NCBI GenBank assembly: GCA_016302215.1
Contig: JAEDNZ010000025.1
Span: 1-15,729, forward strand
Origin: Muribaculaceae bacterium
Lineage (GTDB): Bacteria > Bacteroidota > Bacteroidia > Bacteroidales > Muribaculaceae
Direction of reading: 5' to 3'
DNA length: 15,729 bases
In this document: positions 1 to 7,563 of the stretch, piece after piece
Layout: each line of letters opens with the position of its first letter
How positions within the stretch are numbered: the stretch's first letter is position 1
The notes under the pieces: generated by a model
Databases searched by the model: none
What the model saw: only the letters and a program-made list of their open reading frames with translations
What the model was told of the DNA's origin: nothing
Translations under genes and position numbers: made by a program

Positions 1-10
1 GTGGGGAATG

Positions 11-41
11 AAAAAAGGTCGCAAGCGAGAGGCTTGCGACC
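11..41 (-). terminator. Intrinsic terminator of tRNA-Arg
   Basis: A 10-bp perfect inverted repeat (17-26 with 32-41, GC-rich, 5-nt loop) is followed on the minus strand by six Ts (11-16). It begins 4 nt beyond the tRNA 3' end, so it is a textbook Rho-independent terminator for the tRNA transcript. Confidence 0.9.
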
Positions 42-45
42 TGGG

Positions 46-119
46 TGACTCGCACAGGATTCAAACCTGTAACCTTCTGATCCGTAGTCAGATGCTCTAT
101 TCAGTTGAGCTAGCGAGCC
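46..119 (-). tRNA. tRNA-Arg (anticodon ACG)
   Basis: Reading the minus strand from 119 gives a complete 74-nt cloverleaf. The acceptor GGCTCGC pairs with GCGAGTC (one G-U), followed by discriminator A73. The D stem is GCTC/GAGC with a 9-nt loop. The anticodon stem is TCTGA/TCAGA around loop CTACGGA (anticodon ACG). The variable loop is AGGTT and the T stem is ACAGG/CCTGT. ACG is the arginine anticodon whose wobble A is normally deaminated to inosine by TadA to read CGU/CGC/CGA. The 3' CCA is not encoded (CCC follows A73), so the CCA-adding enzyme is needed. The D loop reads AACTGAATA and the T loop TTTGAAT. This puts A at position 19 and T at position 56, in place of the usual G19 and C56, a compensated change. 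Confidence 0.97.
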
Positions 120-137
120 TTGTTTTGTTTTGCGAGT

Positions 138-169
138 GCAAAGTTAATGCTAAATTTTGAGGTGTGCAA
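138..169 (-). promoter_or_regulatory. Bacteroides-type promoter of tRNA-Arg
   Basis: On the minus strand a TTG (167-169) is separated by 20 nt from TAACTTTGC (138-146), matching the Bacteroidota housekeeping promoter pattern (TTTG, 19-21 nt, TAnnTTTG). The -7 element ends 19 nt before the tRNA 5' end, leaving room for a short leader. The rest of the 120-240 gap is T-rich on the plus strand and holds nothing else I can identify. Confidence 0.8.
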
Positions 170-240
170 GTATTTTAACCTATTTTTGCACTATTGTTTT
201 GTTTTTGCATTATGCTTTGTGAGGGGGCTTTGTTGGGGGG

Positions 241-1506
241 TTATTTCCAGCGGTCGTTTTGTCGGGCGGCGATGGAGTCTTCTTGTGGGTTGGCGGCGGG
301 GTTGTAGAAGTGTGTGCCGGAGAGAGCGTCGGGCAGGAATTGTTGCTTGACGAAGTTGCCGGGGTAGTCGTGGGCGTATTTGTAGTCGTTGCCGTATCCC
401 ATTTTTTTCATCAGAGCCGTGGGAGCGTTGCGCAGGTGCAGTGGCACGGGAAGGTTTCCAGATGTCTCTACGAGAGCGAGAGCGCTGTTGATTGCCATGT
501 AAGCGGAGTTGCTTTTGAGGCAAGTGGCGAGGTATATTGTACATTCGGCGAGTGGGATGCGGCCTTCGGGCATTCCGATTTTTTGGATTGCGTCGAAGGT
601 GGCGTTTGCGAGAAGCAGGGCGTTTGGGTTGGCGAGGCCAATGTCTTCGGCAGCAACGATAACGAGGCGACGGGCGATGAATTCGGGGTCTTCGCCTCCG
701 GCTATCATTCTTGCGAGCCAATATACAGCGGCGTCGGGGTCGCTGCCACGGATGCTTTTGATGAAAGCGGAGATGATGTCGTAGTGCATCTCGCCGTTTT
801 TGTCGTAGGCGAGCGGGTTTTGCTGGAGGCTGTCGGTGACTGAAGCGTCGTCAATGATGATGGTTTGACCGGCGGGAGAGGATTGCTCGAGTAGCTCGAT
901 GATGTTGAGGAGCTTGCGAGCGTCGCCGCCGGCGTATCTGAAGAGGGCGTCGGTGCTGCGAATGTCGAAGGAGGCTTTAGCGAGGATGGTGTCGTGTGTG
1001 ATGGCGTGGTTGAGGAGCTGTTGCAGCTCGTCGGCATCGAGGGGGTTGAGGGTATATACCTGGGCGCGCGAGAGCAGTGGGCGAATGACTTCGAATGAGG
1101 GGTTCTCGGTTGTGGCGCCGATGAGAGTGATGGTGCCGTCTTCAACGGCGCCGAGGAGGCTGTCTTGCTGCGATTTGCTGAAGCGGTGAATTTCGTCGAT
1201 GAAGAGTATGGGTCGGCCTTCGGAGAACATAGAGGCGGCGTCGTGACGGCAGCGGTCGATGACTTCGCGCACGTCTTTGACGCCCGATGTCACGGCGGAG
1301 AGGGTGTGGAAAGCGCAGCGGGTGGTATTGGCGATGATGCGCGCGAGAGTGGTCTTGCCTACGCCGGGCGGGCCCCATAAGATGAAAGAGGCAACGCGGC
1401 CGGAGTCAATCATGCGGCGAATCACGCCGTTTGGTCCGACGAGGTGTTTTTGGCCTATGTAGTCATCGAGAGATTGGGGGCGTAGTCGTTCGGCGAGAGG
1501 TTGCAT
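241..1506 (-). CDS. rarA: Replication-associated recombination protein A, AAA+ ATPase
   Basis: A 421-residue protein of the RarA/MgsA (WRNIP1-like) clamp-loader family, close to the family's usual length. It acts in the cytoplasm at stalled replication forks, with SSB and the replisome. In order: the N-terminal PLAERLRP box and DDYIGQKHLVG segment; Walker A GPPGVGKT (residues 45-52); Walker B LFIDE (101-105) followed by IHRFSKSQQD; a sensor-1 region GATTENPSFEV (130-140) with the arginine-finger segment LLSR ending at R147. The C-terminal half carries the tetramerisation part, including the RGSDPDAA-YWLARM and GEDPEFIARR stretches typical of the family. The ATG at 1506 fits the conserved N-terminus. 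No standard promoter is visible between it and the hairpin at 1539-1580, so it may depend partly on read-through. Confidence 0.96.
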   Translation of the reverse strand: MQPLAERLRPQSLDDYIGQKHLVGPNGVIRRMIDSGRVASFILWGPPGVGKTTLARIIANTTRCAFHTLSAVTSGVKDVREVIDRCRHDAASMFSEGRPILFIDEIHRFSKSQQDSLLGAVEDGTITLIGATTENPSFEVIRPLLSRAQVYTLNPLDADELQQLLNHAITHDTILAKASFDIRSTDALFRYAGGDARKLLNIIELLEQSSPAGQTIIIDDASVTDSLQQNPLAYDKNGEMHYDIISAFIKSIRGSDPDAAVYWLARMIAGGEDPEFIARRLVIVAAEDIGLANPNALLLANATFDAIQKIGMPEGRIPLAECTIYLATCLKSNSAYMAINSALALVETSGNLPVPLHLRNAPTALMKKMGYGNDYKYAHDYPGNFVKQQFLPDALSGTHFYNPAANPQEDSIAARQNDRWK

Positions 1507-1538
1507 AGATGTGAAAGGCTGGGTGGTGGTGAAATTTG

Positions 1539-1580
1539 CAAGGCGGCCTCTCTCCGTCTGAGGGAGGATAGCCGCCTTGC
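1539..1580 (-). terminator. Hairpin between TPR gene and rarA (probable terminator/attenuator)
   Basis: A 10-bp perfect GC-rich stem (1539-1548 with 1571-1580) can be extended inward by pairing of the CT-rich and GA-rich arms (1549-1554 with 1561-1566, one G-T). On the minus strand it is followed only by AAATTT, not a long T run. It lies 87 nt after the TPR stop codon and 33 nt before the rarA start. It probably ends the upstream operon, perhaps incompletely. Confidence 0.55.
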
Positions 1581-1667
1581 TGATGGGGTTTTAGATGAAG
1601 TATGGTGCCGAAGTCTCAGTCAGCGGAGTGGGGGGTGAGCCGGGAGGCGTCGGCGAGGGGTGTGGGC

Positions 1668-3275
1668 TTATTTGCCCATGAGGGTTTTTACTTCGTTGAA
1701 TTTAGCACCGAAATCGGCGGCTTTTTCTTTGTCAGAGTTCTGATAGAAGAGGTAAGAGAACTGGTATGCCTCGAGGTAAAGGCTCAGCTGATTGTTGGGG
1801 TTGGCGGGGTCCATGTTGGCGGGGTCAGCGTTGAGCATGTCCACCATTTGGGCGTATGTGGCGATAGCGTTTTCGTCGGGCTGGTTAGCGTTACGAGCGA
1901 GCTGGAGGCGCGCTTTGCGCTGAATTAGGACGGGGCTTGGCTCAGCGGTGGCCATGGCCTTGTCGAGGTAAGCGAGGCCCTTGTCAGCGTCGGCTATGCG
2001 ACGAGCTTCATCGTCCTTGTTAGTGGCGGCTGCGTTGAGGCATCGGCCGGTGGCGGTGAAGTAGTCGTTGGCAGAGGGTTTGGGGAGCTTGTCAACGTAA
2101 GCGCAGTATGCATCAGCGGCTTTGTTGTACTGCTTGTCGGCGGTGTACATTGCGCTGAGCTCTTTGAGGAGGTCAATGTTGTCGGGGAAAGCAACTACGG
2201 CTTTCTCGTAGGTGACAACAGCAGCGGAGTCGAGCCCCATGGCGCTTTGGAGGCCGGCGAGTGTGGTGTAGTCGAGAGTGGTGAAAGAGGCTCCGGCATT
2301 CTTGGCGAAGAAGTCTTCGGCGGCTTTGAGGCCCTCTTCGTTGCGGTTAAGAGCAGCGAGGTCAAGCATCTGCACGCGCTGCATGAGGAAGTTGTTGGGG
2401 TTAGAGCGGAGGAGCTCTTGAGCTACGTCGAGAGAGCTTTGGAAGTTGTCACCGGCATAGAGGAGCACGGCGTATCGGCCTTTGTCTTCGGGGAAGTGGT
2501 TGGGGTTTTGGATGTATCGGCCATACTGCTCGGCGGCTTTCTTCCAGTGGTTGCCTTCGTAGTATTTCTCGGCGAGCTCGCGCTGAGCGAGAGCAGAGTT
2601 GGGTTTCTTGGTGAGGAACTCTTCGAGCTTAGAGATGGCGAAGTTGGGGTTAACGTTGAAGTATGCGTTGGCGTATTTCACGAAGCCTTCGGGGTTGTCA
2701 TCATCGTAGCTGATAGCCATTTCGTACTTGCCGGCAGCACCGCCGAAGTCCTTAGCATCGAAGAGCATATCGCCCTCGAGGATGTAGATAGAAGGCTCGG
2801 TGTGCTTGGAGTCTTTGTGAGCTTTTTCGAGGAATTTGGTTATTTCTTTTTCGTATCGCACCTTGTCAGCGTTGTAGTAAGCGCGGGCGATGGCAACGGT
2901 TATTTCATAGTTTTTCTTGTCGAGGCCTTGAGCTTTCTTGAAATAGTCGGCAGCGGTAGAGGGGACGCCGTTGAGGAGGTCGATTGCGCCGAGCCCTACG
3001 TAGTTATAGGCATTTGCGGGGTTGACCTCGATGCCTTTGTCAAAGAATGTCTTAGCTTGTGCTTTGTTGCCTTTTGCGAGCTCTACCTGCCCGAGGTAGT
3101 AGTATGCCAGGGACTTGTCAGTGCCGTTGTCGTTGAGAGTGCGGTCGAGGATAGTCTTGGCGTTGTCAACCTGTCCGGCTTTGAAGTATTCGATGCCGTC
3201 CCGATAGCCTTGGCTCTGAGCTGCGGCGGTTATAGATCCGGCAGCAAGCAGTGTTAGGAATAATTTGAGTTTCAT
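1668..3275 (-). CDS. Secreted/periplasmic tetratricopeptide-repeat protein
   Basis: A 535-residue protein. It begins with a Sec signal peptide (K at 2 and 4, hydrophobic core about 5-18, probable cleavage after A-A-A-Q near residue 20), so it is exported, most likely to the periplasm. The mature part is nearly all TPR-like helical repeats: A-Y-Y-Y-L-G-Q-V-E-L-A-K-G around 57-69, N-Y-V-G-L-G-A-I-D around 91-99, and later units containing Y-I-L-E-G-D-M, A-Q-R-E-L-A-E-K-Y and A-A-D-A-Y. There is no catalytic motif. It follows a PstS-like lipoprotein gene after a 101-nt gap. In Bacteroidota, as I recall, such TPR proteins often sit at the end of clusters with ExbB/ExbD/TonB and PstS-like genes, so a scaffold role in envelope transport is plausible but not shown. 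The 3276-3376 gap has no clear promoter. Confidence 0.88.
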   Translation of the reverse strand: MKLKLFLTLLAAGSITAAAQSQGYRDGIEYFKAGQVDNAKTILDRTLNDNGTDKSLAYYYLGQVELAKGNKAQAKTFFDKGIEVNPANAYNYVGLGAIDLLNGVPSTAADYFKKAQGLDKKNYEITVAIARAYYNADKVRYEKEITKFLEKAHKDSKHTEPSIYILEGDMLFDAKDFGGAAGKYEMAISYDDDNPEGFVKYANAYFNVNPNFAISKLEEFLTKKPNSALAQRELAEKYYEGNHWKKAAEQYGRYIQNPNHFPEDKGRYAVLLYAGDNFQSSLDVAQELLRSNPNNFLMQRVQMLDLAALNRNEEGLKAAEDFFAKNAGASFTTLDYTTLAGLQSAMGLDSAAVVTYEKAVVAFPDNIDLLKELSAMYTADKQYNKAADAYCAYVDKLPKPSANDYFTATGRCLNAAATNKDDEARRIADADKGLAYLDKAMATAEPSPVLIQRKARLQLARNANQPDENAIATYAQMVDMLNADPANMDPANPNNQLSLYLEAYQFSYLFYQNSDKEKAADFGAKFNEVKTLMGK

Positions 3276-3376
3276 TGTGTCGGTATAAGTTTGAGCGTTT
3301 ATAATTATCTTGAAGAAGTAAGGTGGTATGCTAATTAGATAACGATGATTGACTAAGGTTTATTACACCGGGGGTG

Positions 3377-4360
3377 TCATTCGCCGAGCTGCACTACTTG
3401 TATGGAAGTGCGGGCCGGTAGTATGCCTGTCTTGAGGATTATTTTCTGGCCCACGTTGCCGGTGACGAAGCTATAGAAGCCGCTGGCAAGAGAGCCGGGA
3501 TTGCCGGTGGTGATAAGGTAAATCTGGCGGAACATGGGGTAAGTGCCATCGAAGATGTTTTGCTGGTATGGCTTGTATGCACGCGCCTCGTCGTTGCGGT
3601 AAATTTTGAGGACTTTGATGTCGTCAGAAAGCGATGCGCCTTGCACGATTGTGTCAGAGAGCACTTCGCGGGCGAGCTCTTCTTGCGTGAGGTCGGCATT
3701 GCCCATGTCGGTAGTGATCCAGCTTACGCCGAGCACTCCGATGGCGTTGACGTTTTCTTTGACGGTCTTAAAGACGGCGGGTATAGAGCCTTGTGCATAT
3801 ACGTTGGGCCCGAGCTCGGCGCCGTTGAGAAGGGAGTCGCGCATGTAAGAGACGAGGCTTGAGCCTTTGTCGTCAAATATTACAGAAATCTCGCCTTTGG
3901 GTGCGTTTGGCTGAAGGTCTGTCCAGACGGTTGTGCGCCCGGCCATGATGTCGGCAACCTCGCCGAGTGTGAGTTTTTCTACGGGGTTGTCGTTGTTGAC
4001 GATAAGGGCCACGGCATCGACGGCGATTTTCATGGAGCGGGCGTTGCGGCGCTTGCTCTTGAGGAATTTCTTTTCTTCCGGGGTGATGTCACGCGGTAGC
4101 ACCACAGTGCGGGTGTTTAGGCTCAGTAGGGAGTCGAGGACTACGCTTTGTGGGGCGTAAGTGGCGAGTACGTGAGCGTCGCGGTTTTGATACTCGAAGA
4201 CGTCGATTTCCTGCGCCATGATGTTTTCGAATGTGTTATCGCAGGCGATGGTAGTGGTGCCGGTCGTAGAAGAGTTTGCTTTCTTCTCATATTTGAGGCA
4301 GCCGGAGCAGAGTGAGGCTATCGCGATAGCGGCGATGATGGATATGCCGAAGTGTTTCAT
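3377..4360 (-). CDS. PstS-like substrate-binding lipoprotein
   Basis: A 327-residue protein with a lipoprotein signal peptide: a hydrophobic stretch, then lipobox L-C-S-G-C with the lipidated cysteine at residue 21. The mature part resembles the PBP_like_2/PstS phosphate-binding fold. The strongest match is the hinge region AVDAVALIVNNDNPVEKLTL followed by EVADIMAGRTTVWTDL. Later come GSSLVSYMRD and the NAIGVLGVSW segment, typical of phosphate-binding proteins. The usual N-terminal GS-(S/T) anion-binding loop of PstS is not evident; that part reads ACDNTFENIMAQEIDVFE. No PstC/PstA/PstB genes are nearby, so calling it a phosphate transporter component would be too strong. It lies 61 nt after a small two-TM gene and before the TPR gene, probably in one operon. 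Confidence 0.8.
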   Translation of the reverse strand: MKHFGISIIAAIAIASLCSGCLKYEKKANSSTTGTTTIACDNTFENIMAQEIDVFEYQNRDAHVLATYAPQSVVLDSLLSLNTRTVVLPRDITPEEKKFLKSKRRNARSMKIAVDAVALIVNNDNPVEKLTLGEVADIMAGRTTVWTDLQPNAPKGEISVIFDDKGSSLVSYMRDSLLNGAELGPNVYAQGSIPAVFKTVKENVNAIGVLGVSWITTDMGNADLTQEELAREVLSDTIVQGASLSDDIKVLKIYRNDEARAYKPYQQNIFDGTYPMFRQIYLITTGNPGSLASGFYSFVTGNVGQKIILKTGILPARTSIQVVQLGE

Positions 4361-4421
4361 TATGGCCTAAGGAGAGTAGATGAACAGATGGGAATATTGA
4401 AGACGGTAAGCGAGATGGATG

Positions 4422-4721
4422 TCAGTAAGGATAGTCGATGCCCTTGTACTGTCGGTATCCGCGCCAAAATCCGTAGATAATCATGACGATGCCTACGACA
4501 TAGCGCGTCCAGGCCCAGTCACCGTACCAATTGAAGAAGTTGATGAGGAGGAGGATACCCATACCCACATATATAATCACCATAAAGATGCCGAATGCGG
4601 CACGTATGATGGTGTTGATGCGCGCCATACTGTCAGACTTCTGCCGGATAGGTCTTTGCGGCTGGAAGTCTGGCGACTGCGTATCGAGGGGGGTGTCGTT
4701 GTATTGGGTGTTGTTGTCCAT
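4422..4721 (-). CDS. Small two-TM membrane protein of unknown function
   Basis: A 99-residue protein, taking the ATG at 4721. A longer reading to 4835 would run through the probable promoter, and its extra residues look non-native. The N-terminal ~35 residues are polar and rich in Q, D, N and P. Two hydrophobic helices follow (about 39-61, and 73-87), separated by a short Trp/Tyr-rich loop (NWYGDWAW). The tail is short and basic, with W-R-G-Y-R. I recognise no enzymatic motif. It is the first gene of a presumed operon with the PstS-like lipoprotein and the TPR protein, so a role in the same envelope function is an inference from position alone. Confidence 0.75.
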   Translation of the reverse strand: MDNNTQYNDTPLDTQSPDFQPQRPIRQKSDSMARINTIIRAAFGIFMVIIYVGMGILLLINFFNWYGDWAWTRYVVGIVMIIYGFWRGYRQYKGIDYPY

Positions 4722-4750
4722 AATCGGTGAGAGCTGATGCGTTTGCGATT

Positions 4751-4759
4751 GTAAAGTTA
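4751..4759 (-). promoter_or_regulatory. Possible -7 promoter element for the two-TM/PstS-like/TPR operon
   Basis: The minus strand reads TAACTTTAC, one base off TAnnTTTG, about 30 nt before the ATG at 4721. No good TTG is found 19-21 nt upstream, only a T-rich stretch (4772-4782), so this is a weak call. The rest of the 4722-4860 gap holds a short ATATC/GATAT inverted repeat (4798-4810) and no clear terminator for fmt. Confidence 0.4.
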
Positions 4760-4860
4760 GTGATAATCTTTGAAAAAAAGATTGGCGAGAGATGAAATAT
4801 CGGTGATATCGAGGTGATTTAGCCGAATTTAACATTTACCGGACAGACAAGTCTTCGTGC

Positions 4861-5841
4861 TCAGGGGTTAATGAAGCTATGGCTTGGAGAGATGCGCGCG
4901 CCGTTGAGAAAAGCCACGATGTCCATGGGGCGTTTGCCTTGCGGCTGTAGCTCAATGATGTAAATGTCGCGGTCAGCCGTAGCGACTCGCAGCGCGCCAC
5001 GCTCCGCGGTGATAGTGCCGGGCGCGGCTGATGAGTTGTGGTCGCTGACGGCGGTCTTTAGTATTTTGATAGTCAGGTCTTTGGTGCTGTCGGCGGCGTC
5101 AGAGAGGGTGGTCCATGCTGCGGGGTATGGCGAGAGGCCTCTTACGAGGTTGTGGATTTCGCGCGCCGGTCGCCGCCAGTCGATGTGGCAGGTGTCTTTG
5201 AAGATTTTAGGGGCGGGTGTAGGCTCGGTGTCTCCGACGAGGGCGTCCTGCGAGGTGGTGGTGAGAGTGCCGTTGATGATGCTGCTAAGTGTCTTGACGG
5301 TTAGGTCGGCTCCGAGCGTCATGAGTCGGTCGTGGACAGAGCCTACATTCTCGTCGGGGCTGATGGAGATGCTTTCTTGAGCTATGATGTCGCCGGTGTC
5401 GATTTCGTGTTTGAGGAAGAAAGTGGTAACGCCGGTGATGGTGTCGCCGTTGATAACGGCCCAGTTGATAGGCGCGGCGCCGCGGTATTTAGGGAGCAGC
5501 GAGGCGTGAAGGTTGAATGTGCCGAGCCGGGGCATCTGCCACACCTCGCGGGGCAACATTCTGAAGGCGATGACCACAAACAGGTTAGCATCGAGGGCTT
5601 TGAGCTGAGCCAAGAATTCGGGGTCTTTGAGGCTGACGGGCTGCAACAGCGGCAAACCGCAAGCCACGGCATATTGCTTGACGGGCGACTGCAGGAGGTG
5701 GTGTCCGCGTCCGGCGGGCTTGTCGGGCATAGTGACCACGCCTACTATGTTGAAGCCTTCAGCGTGGATGCGACGAAGGCTCTCGACGGCAAAATCGGGT
5801 GTGCCGAGAAATACAATACGAAGGTCGGATTTATTCATCAT
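4861..5841 (-). CDS. fmt: Methionyl-tRNA formyltransferase
   Basis: A 326-residue enzyme that formylates Met-tRNA(fMet) with 10-formyltetrahydrofolate for translation initiation; the length is normal (about 315-325). It starts with the Rossmann segment RIVFLGTPDFAVESL. The catalytic site is intact: N110-L-H112-A-S-L-L-P matches the conserved N/H pair, and D148 lies in E-I-D-T-G-D. R-G-A-A-P-I-N-W follows the SLLPKYR loop as in other Fmt proteins. The C-terminal OB-like tRNA-binding domain begins around residue 215 (W-R-R-P-A-R-E-I-H-N). Translation could begin at Met1 or Met2. The start overlaps the end of the upstream pseudouridine synthase gene by 11 nt, suggesting translational coupling. 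Confidence 0.97.
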   Translation of the reverse strand: MMNKSDLRIVFLGTPDFAVESLRRIHAEGFNIVGVVTMPDKPAGRGHHLLQSPVKQYAVACGLPLLQPVSLKDPEFLAQLKALDANLFVVIAFRMLPREVWQMPRLGTFNLHASLLPKYRGAAPINWAVINGDTITGVTTFFLKHEIDTGDIIAQESISISPDENVGSVHDRLMTLGADLTVKTLSSIINGTLTTTSQDALVGDTEPTPAPKIFKDTCHIDWRRPAREIHNLVRGLSPYPAAWTTLSDAADSTKDLTIKILKTAVSDHNSSAAPGTITAERGALRVATADRDIYIIELQPQGKRPMDIVAFLNGARISPSHSFINP

Positions 5842-6547
5842 GGGTGGTGTTGCTTGGGGATTGTGGCGCGGCGATGCTGTCAGCGAGGGCCTGCCATAGG
5901 TTGTCGGTTGTGGGCACCGGAGCGGTTACGTCAATGACATTTCCGGAAACCGGGTGAGTGAAGACGATGCGCCTTGCCAGCAGCGAGATGCTGCCGTCGG
6001 GGTTAGAGCGTTTGTCGCCATATTTGAGGTCGCCTTTGATAGGGCAACCTATTGCGCTGAGCTGCACTCGTATTTGGTGCTTGCGCCCAGTGAGCAGCTC
6101 CACCTCGATGAGGTGGTATGTGATGCCTGATGCCAAGAGGCGATAGCGAAGGCGCGCCTCCTTAGCGCTCGCGGCAGGCTTAAGCGAGGCGTAAGATTTA
6201 TTGTTGCGCTCCACGGTGGTGATGAAGTGAGTGAGAGTGTCGGCCGGCTGCGGAGGCATATTGCGCGTGATGGCCCAGTAGGTCTTGTGAATGTCGCCGG
6301 TGCGCAGCATATCGTTGAGTCGAGAGAGTGCCTTAGAAGTCTTGGCGAAGATTACGGCCCCTCCGACGGGTCGGTCAAGGCGATGCACCACACCGAGAAA
6401 GACGTTGCCGGGCTTTGCGTCGCGCTGCTTGATGAAGGCCTTGATTGTTTCGGAGAGCGGAGTGTCGCCGGTCTTGTCGCCTTGGACAATCTCACCGGGG
6501 CGCTTGTTGACGATGATTATGTGGTTGTCCTCATATAGGATATCCAT
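5831..6547 (-). CDS. RluA-family RNA pseudouridine synthase
   Basis: A 238-residue enzyme that converts uridine to pseudouridine in rRNA or tRNA. The RluA signature is GVVHRLDRPVGG, with the catalytic aspartate D58 in H-R-L-D. It is followed by V-I-F-A-K-T-S-K-A-L and later by the L-L-T-G-R-K-H-Q-I-R-V-Q-L stretch, which lines the active site in this family. There is no S4 RNA-binding domain at the N-terminus; the protein starts directly with D-I-L-Y-E-D-N-H-I-I-I-V-N-K, as in the short RluA/TruC-like group. The exact target uridine cannot be read from sequence. It starts 21 nt after glsB and overlaps fmt by 11 nt. Confidence 0.93.
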   Translation of the reverse strand: MDILYEDNHIIIVNKRPGEIVQGDKTGDTPLSETIKAFIKQRDAKPGNVFLGVVHRLDRPVGGAVIFAKTSKALSRLNDMLRTGDIHKTYWAITRNMPPQPADTLTHFITTVERNNKSYASLKPAASAKEARLRYRLLASGITYHLIEVELLTGRKHQIRVQLSAIGCPIKGDLKYGDKRSNPDGSISLLARRIVFTHPVSGNVIDVTAPVPTTDNLWQALADSIAAPQSPSNTTHDE

Positions 6548-6568
6548 GGTGAAGGGGGGTAGGCGATG

Positions 6569-7522
6569 TTAATTGCCCCACTTGCCGAGGCTTAGTGGGC
6601 GGAAAGTGTCAATGTGTCGCTGTTTCTTTTCCTCGAATATTTCGGAGATGGCAAAGAAGATGCCGCTCTCCTCGACGTCGCCAAACTCGTCGTTGATTGC
6701 AGTGCCAAACATACGCATCGAAGGCGAGAGGCTCATGTATGCGTTGACCAGCGGGGGAATGTTGTCGCCGTGGTGACGCACTTCGGCATTTAAGATGCGA
6801 TAGTCTTCCTTGAACGAACCGCCGCAGAACAGAGCCTCGAGGCGCTGCGGGTCAGTGTTGATATTAAGCGGCGTGATAGGCCAGACGAGGCGGTCAGGGT
6901 CGGGGAAATATTTGTGGAGGAAAAACAGTATCATGTCGCGGCACTCCTCGGTGTAGCTGGGATACATGGTGACCTTGCCGAAGAGGTATTTAATCTCGGG
7001 GTAAATGACGGTGAGGGAGCCGAGGCCGTCCCACAGATTGTCGAGGGCATATATCGCCTTAGCGCCGGCGCGCGAAGACTGATATTCGGGTCGGACAAAA
7101 GAGCGGCCGAGCTCAAGGGTGTAAGGCAGATAGTCCTTGAGGAAACGCTCAGAGAAGTTGAACATGTGGCTTGTGGCGATGCGCGGCTTGCCGTTGTCGT
7201 CATATCTGATGTCCCTGCCACATATAAAGCGATACCCGCCCAAGATGAGCTTGCTGTCTGGGTCCCAGACGATAAGCTGGCGACAAGGCGGCTCCATGAT
7301 GTCAAATTCGTCGATGTCACATTCTTTGCCGGAACCGCCGCCGGCGCTACGGAATGCCACTTCGCGTAGGCGCCCTATCTCGCGCATGGTGTTAGGCGCA
7401 TTGTGGGCATCGATGATATAGATTTTGTTGTTGCCTTTGTTGGTGTCGCGCAGAAACCGCTGCTCAGTAAGCTCGGCTTCTATCAGGTCTTGTGGTATCG
7501 GGTCAATGATGCACTTATTCAT
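6569..7522 (-). CDS. glsB: GlsB/OlsB-type N-acyltransferase for amino-acid lipid synthesis
   Basis: A 317-residue protein of the OlsB/hemolysin-like acyltransferase group (Acetyltransf_5, GNAT fold). It is expected to transfer a 3-hydroxyacyl chain from acyl-ACP to the amino group of glycine, giving the lyso form of glycine lipids in Bacteroidales (ornithine in proteobacterial OlsB). Supporting segments: L-R-E-V-A-F-R followed by a G-rich stretch and D-I-D-E-F-D (residues about 53-75); R-Q-L-I-V-W-D-P-D-S-K-L-I-L-G-G-Y-R; and E-L-G-R-S-F-V-R-P-E-Y-Q, which is characteristic of the family. It follows a PlsC-like acyltransferase gene after a 41-nt gap, which is the expected partner. The substrate (glycine rather than ornithine or serine) is inferred from the taxonomic group. 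Confidence 0.85.
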   Translation of the reverse strand: MNKCIIDPIPQDLIEAELTEQRFLRDTNKGNNKIYIIDAHNAPNTMREIGRLREVAFRSAGGGSGKECDIDEFDIMEPPCRQLIVWDPDSKLILGGYRFICGRDIRYDDNGKPRIATSHMFNFSERFLKDYLPYTLELGRSFVRPEYQSSRAGAKAIYALDNLWDGLGSLTVIYPEIKYLFGKVTMYPSYTEECRDMILFFLHKYFPDPDRLVWPITPLNINTDPQRLEALFCGGSFKEDYRILNAEVRHHGDNIPPLVNAYMSLSPSMRMFGTAINDEFGDVEESGIFFAISEIFEEKKQRHIDTFRPLSLGKWGN

Positions 7523-7563
7523 TGTGTGGAAAGGTGAGGTCAGGGATTAAAAAAGGGAGGTGT

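Noticed and set aside
259..843. 194-residue open frame on the plus strand
   Set aside because: It is antisense to rarA, whose AAA+ motifs are unmistakable; the predicted protein is low in variety and has no known motif.
2247..3257. 336-residue open frame on the plus strand
   Set aside because: It lies entirely opposite the TPR gene, is dominated by V, E, G and L as expected for antisense of a G-skewed region, and has no recognisable domain.
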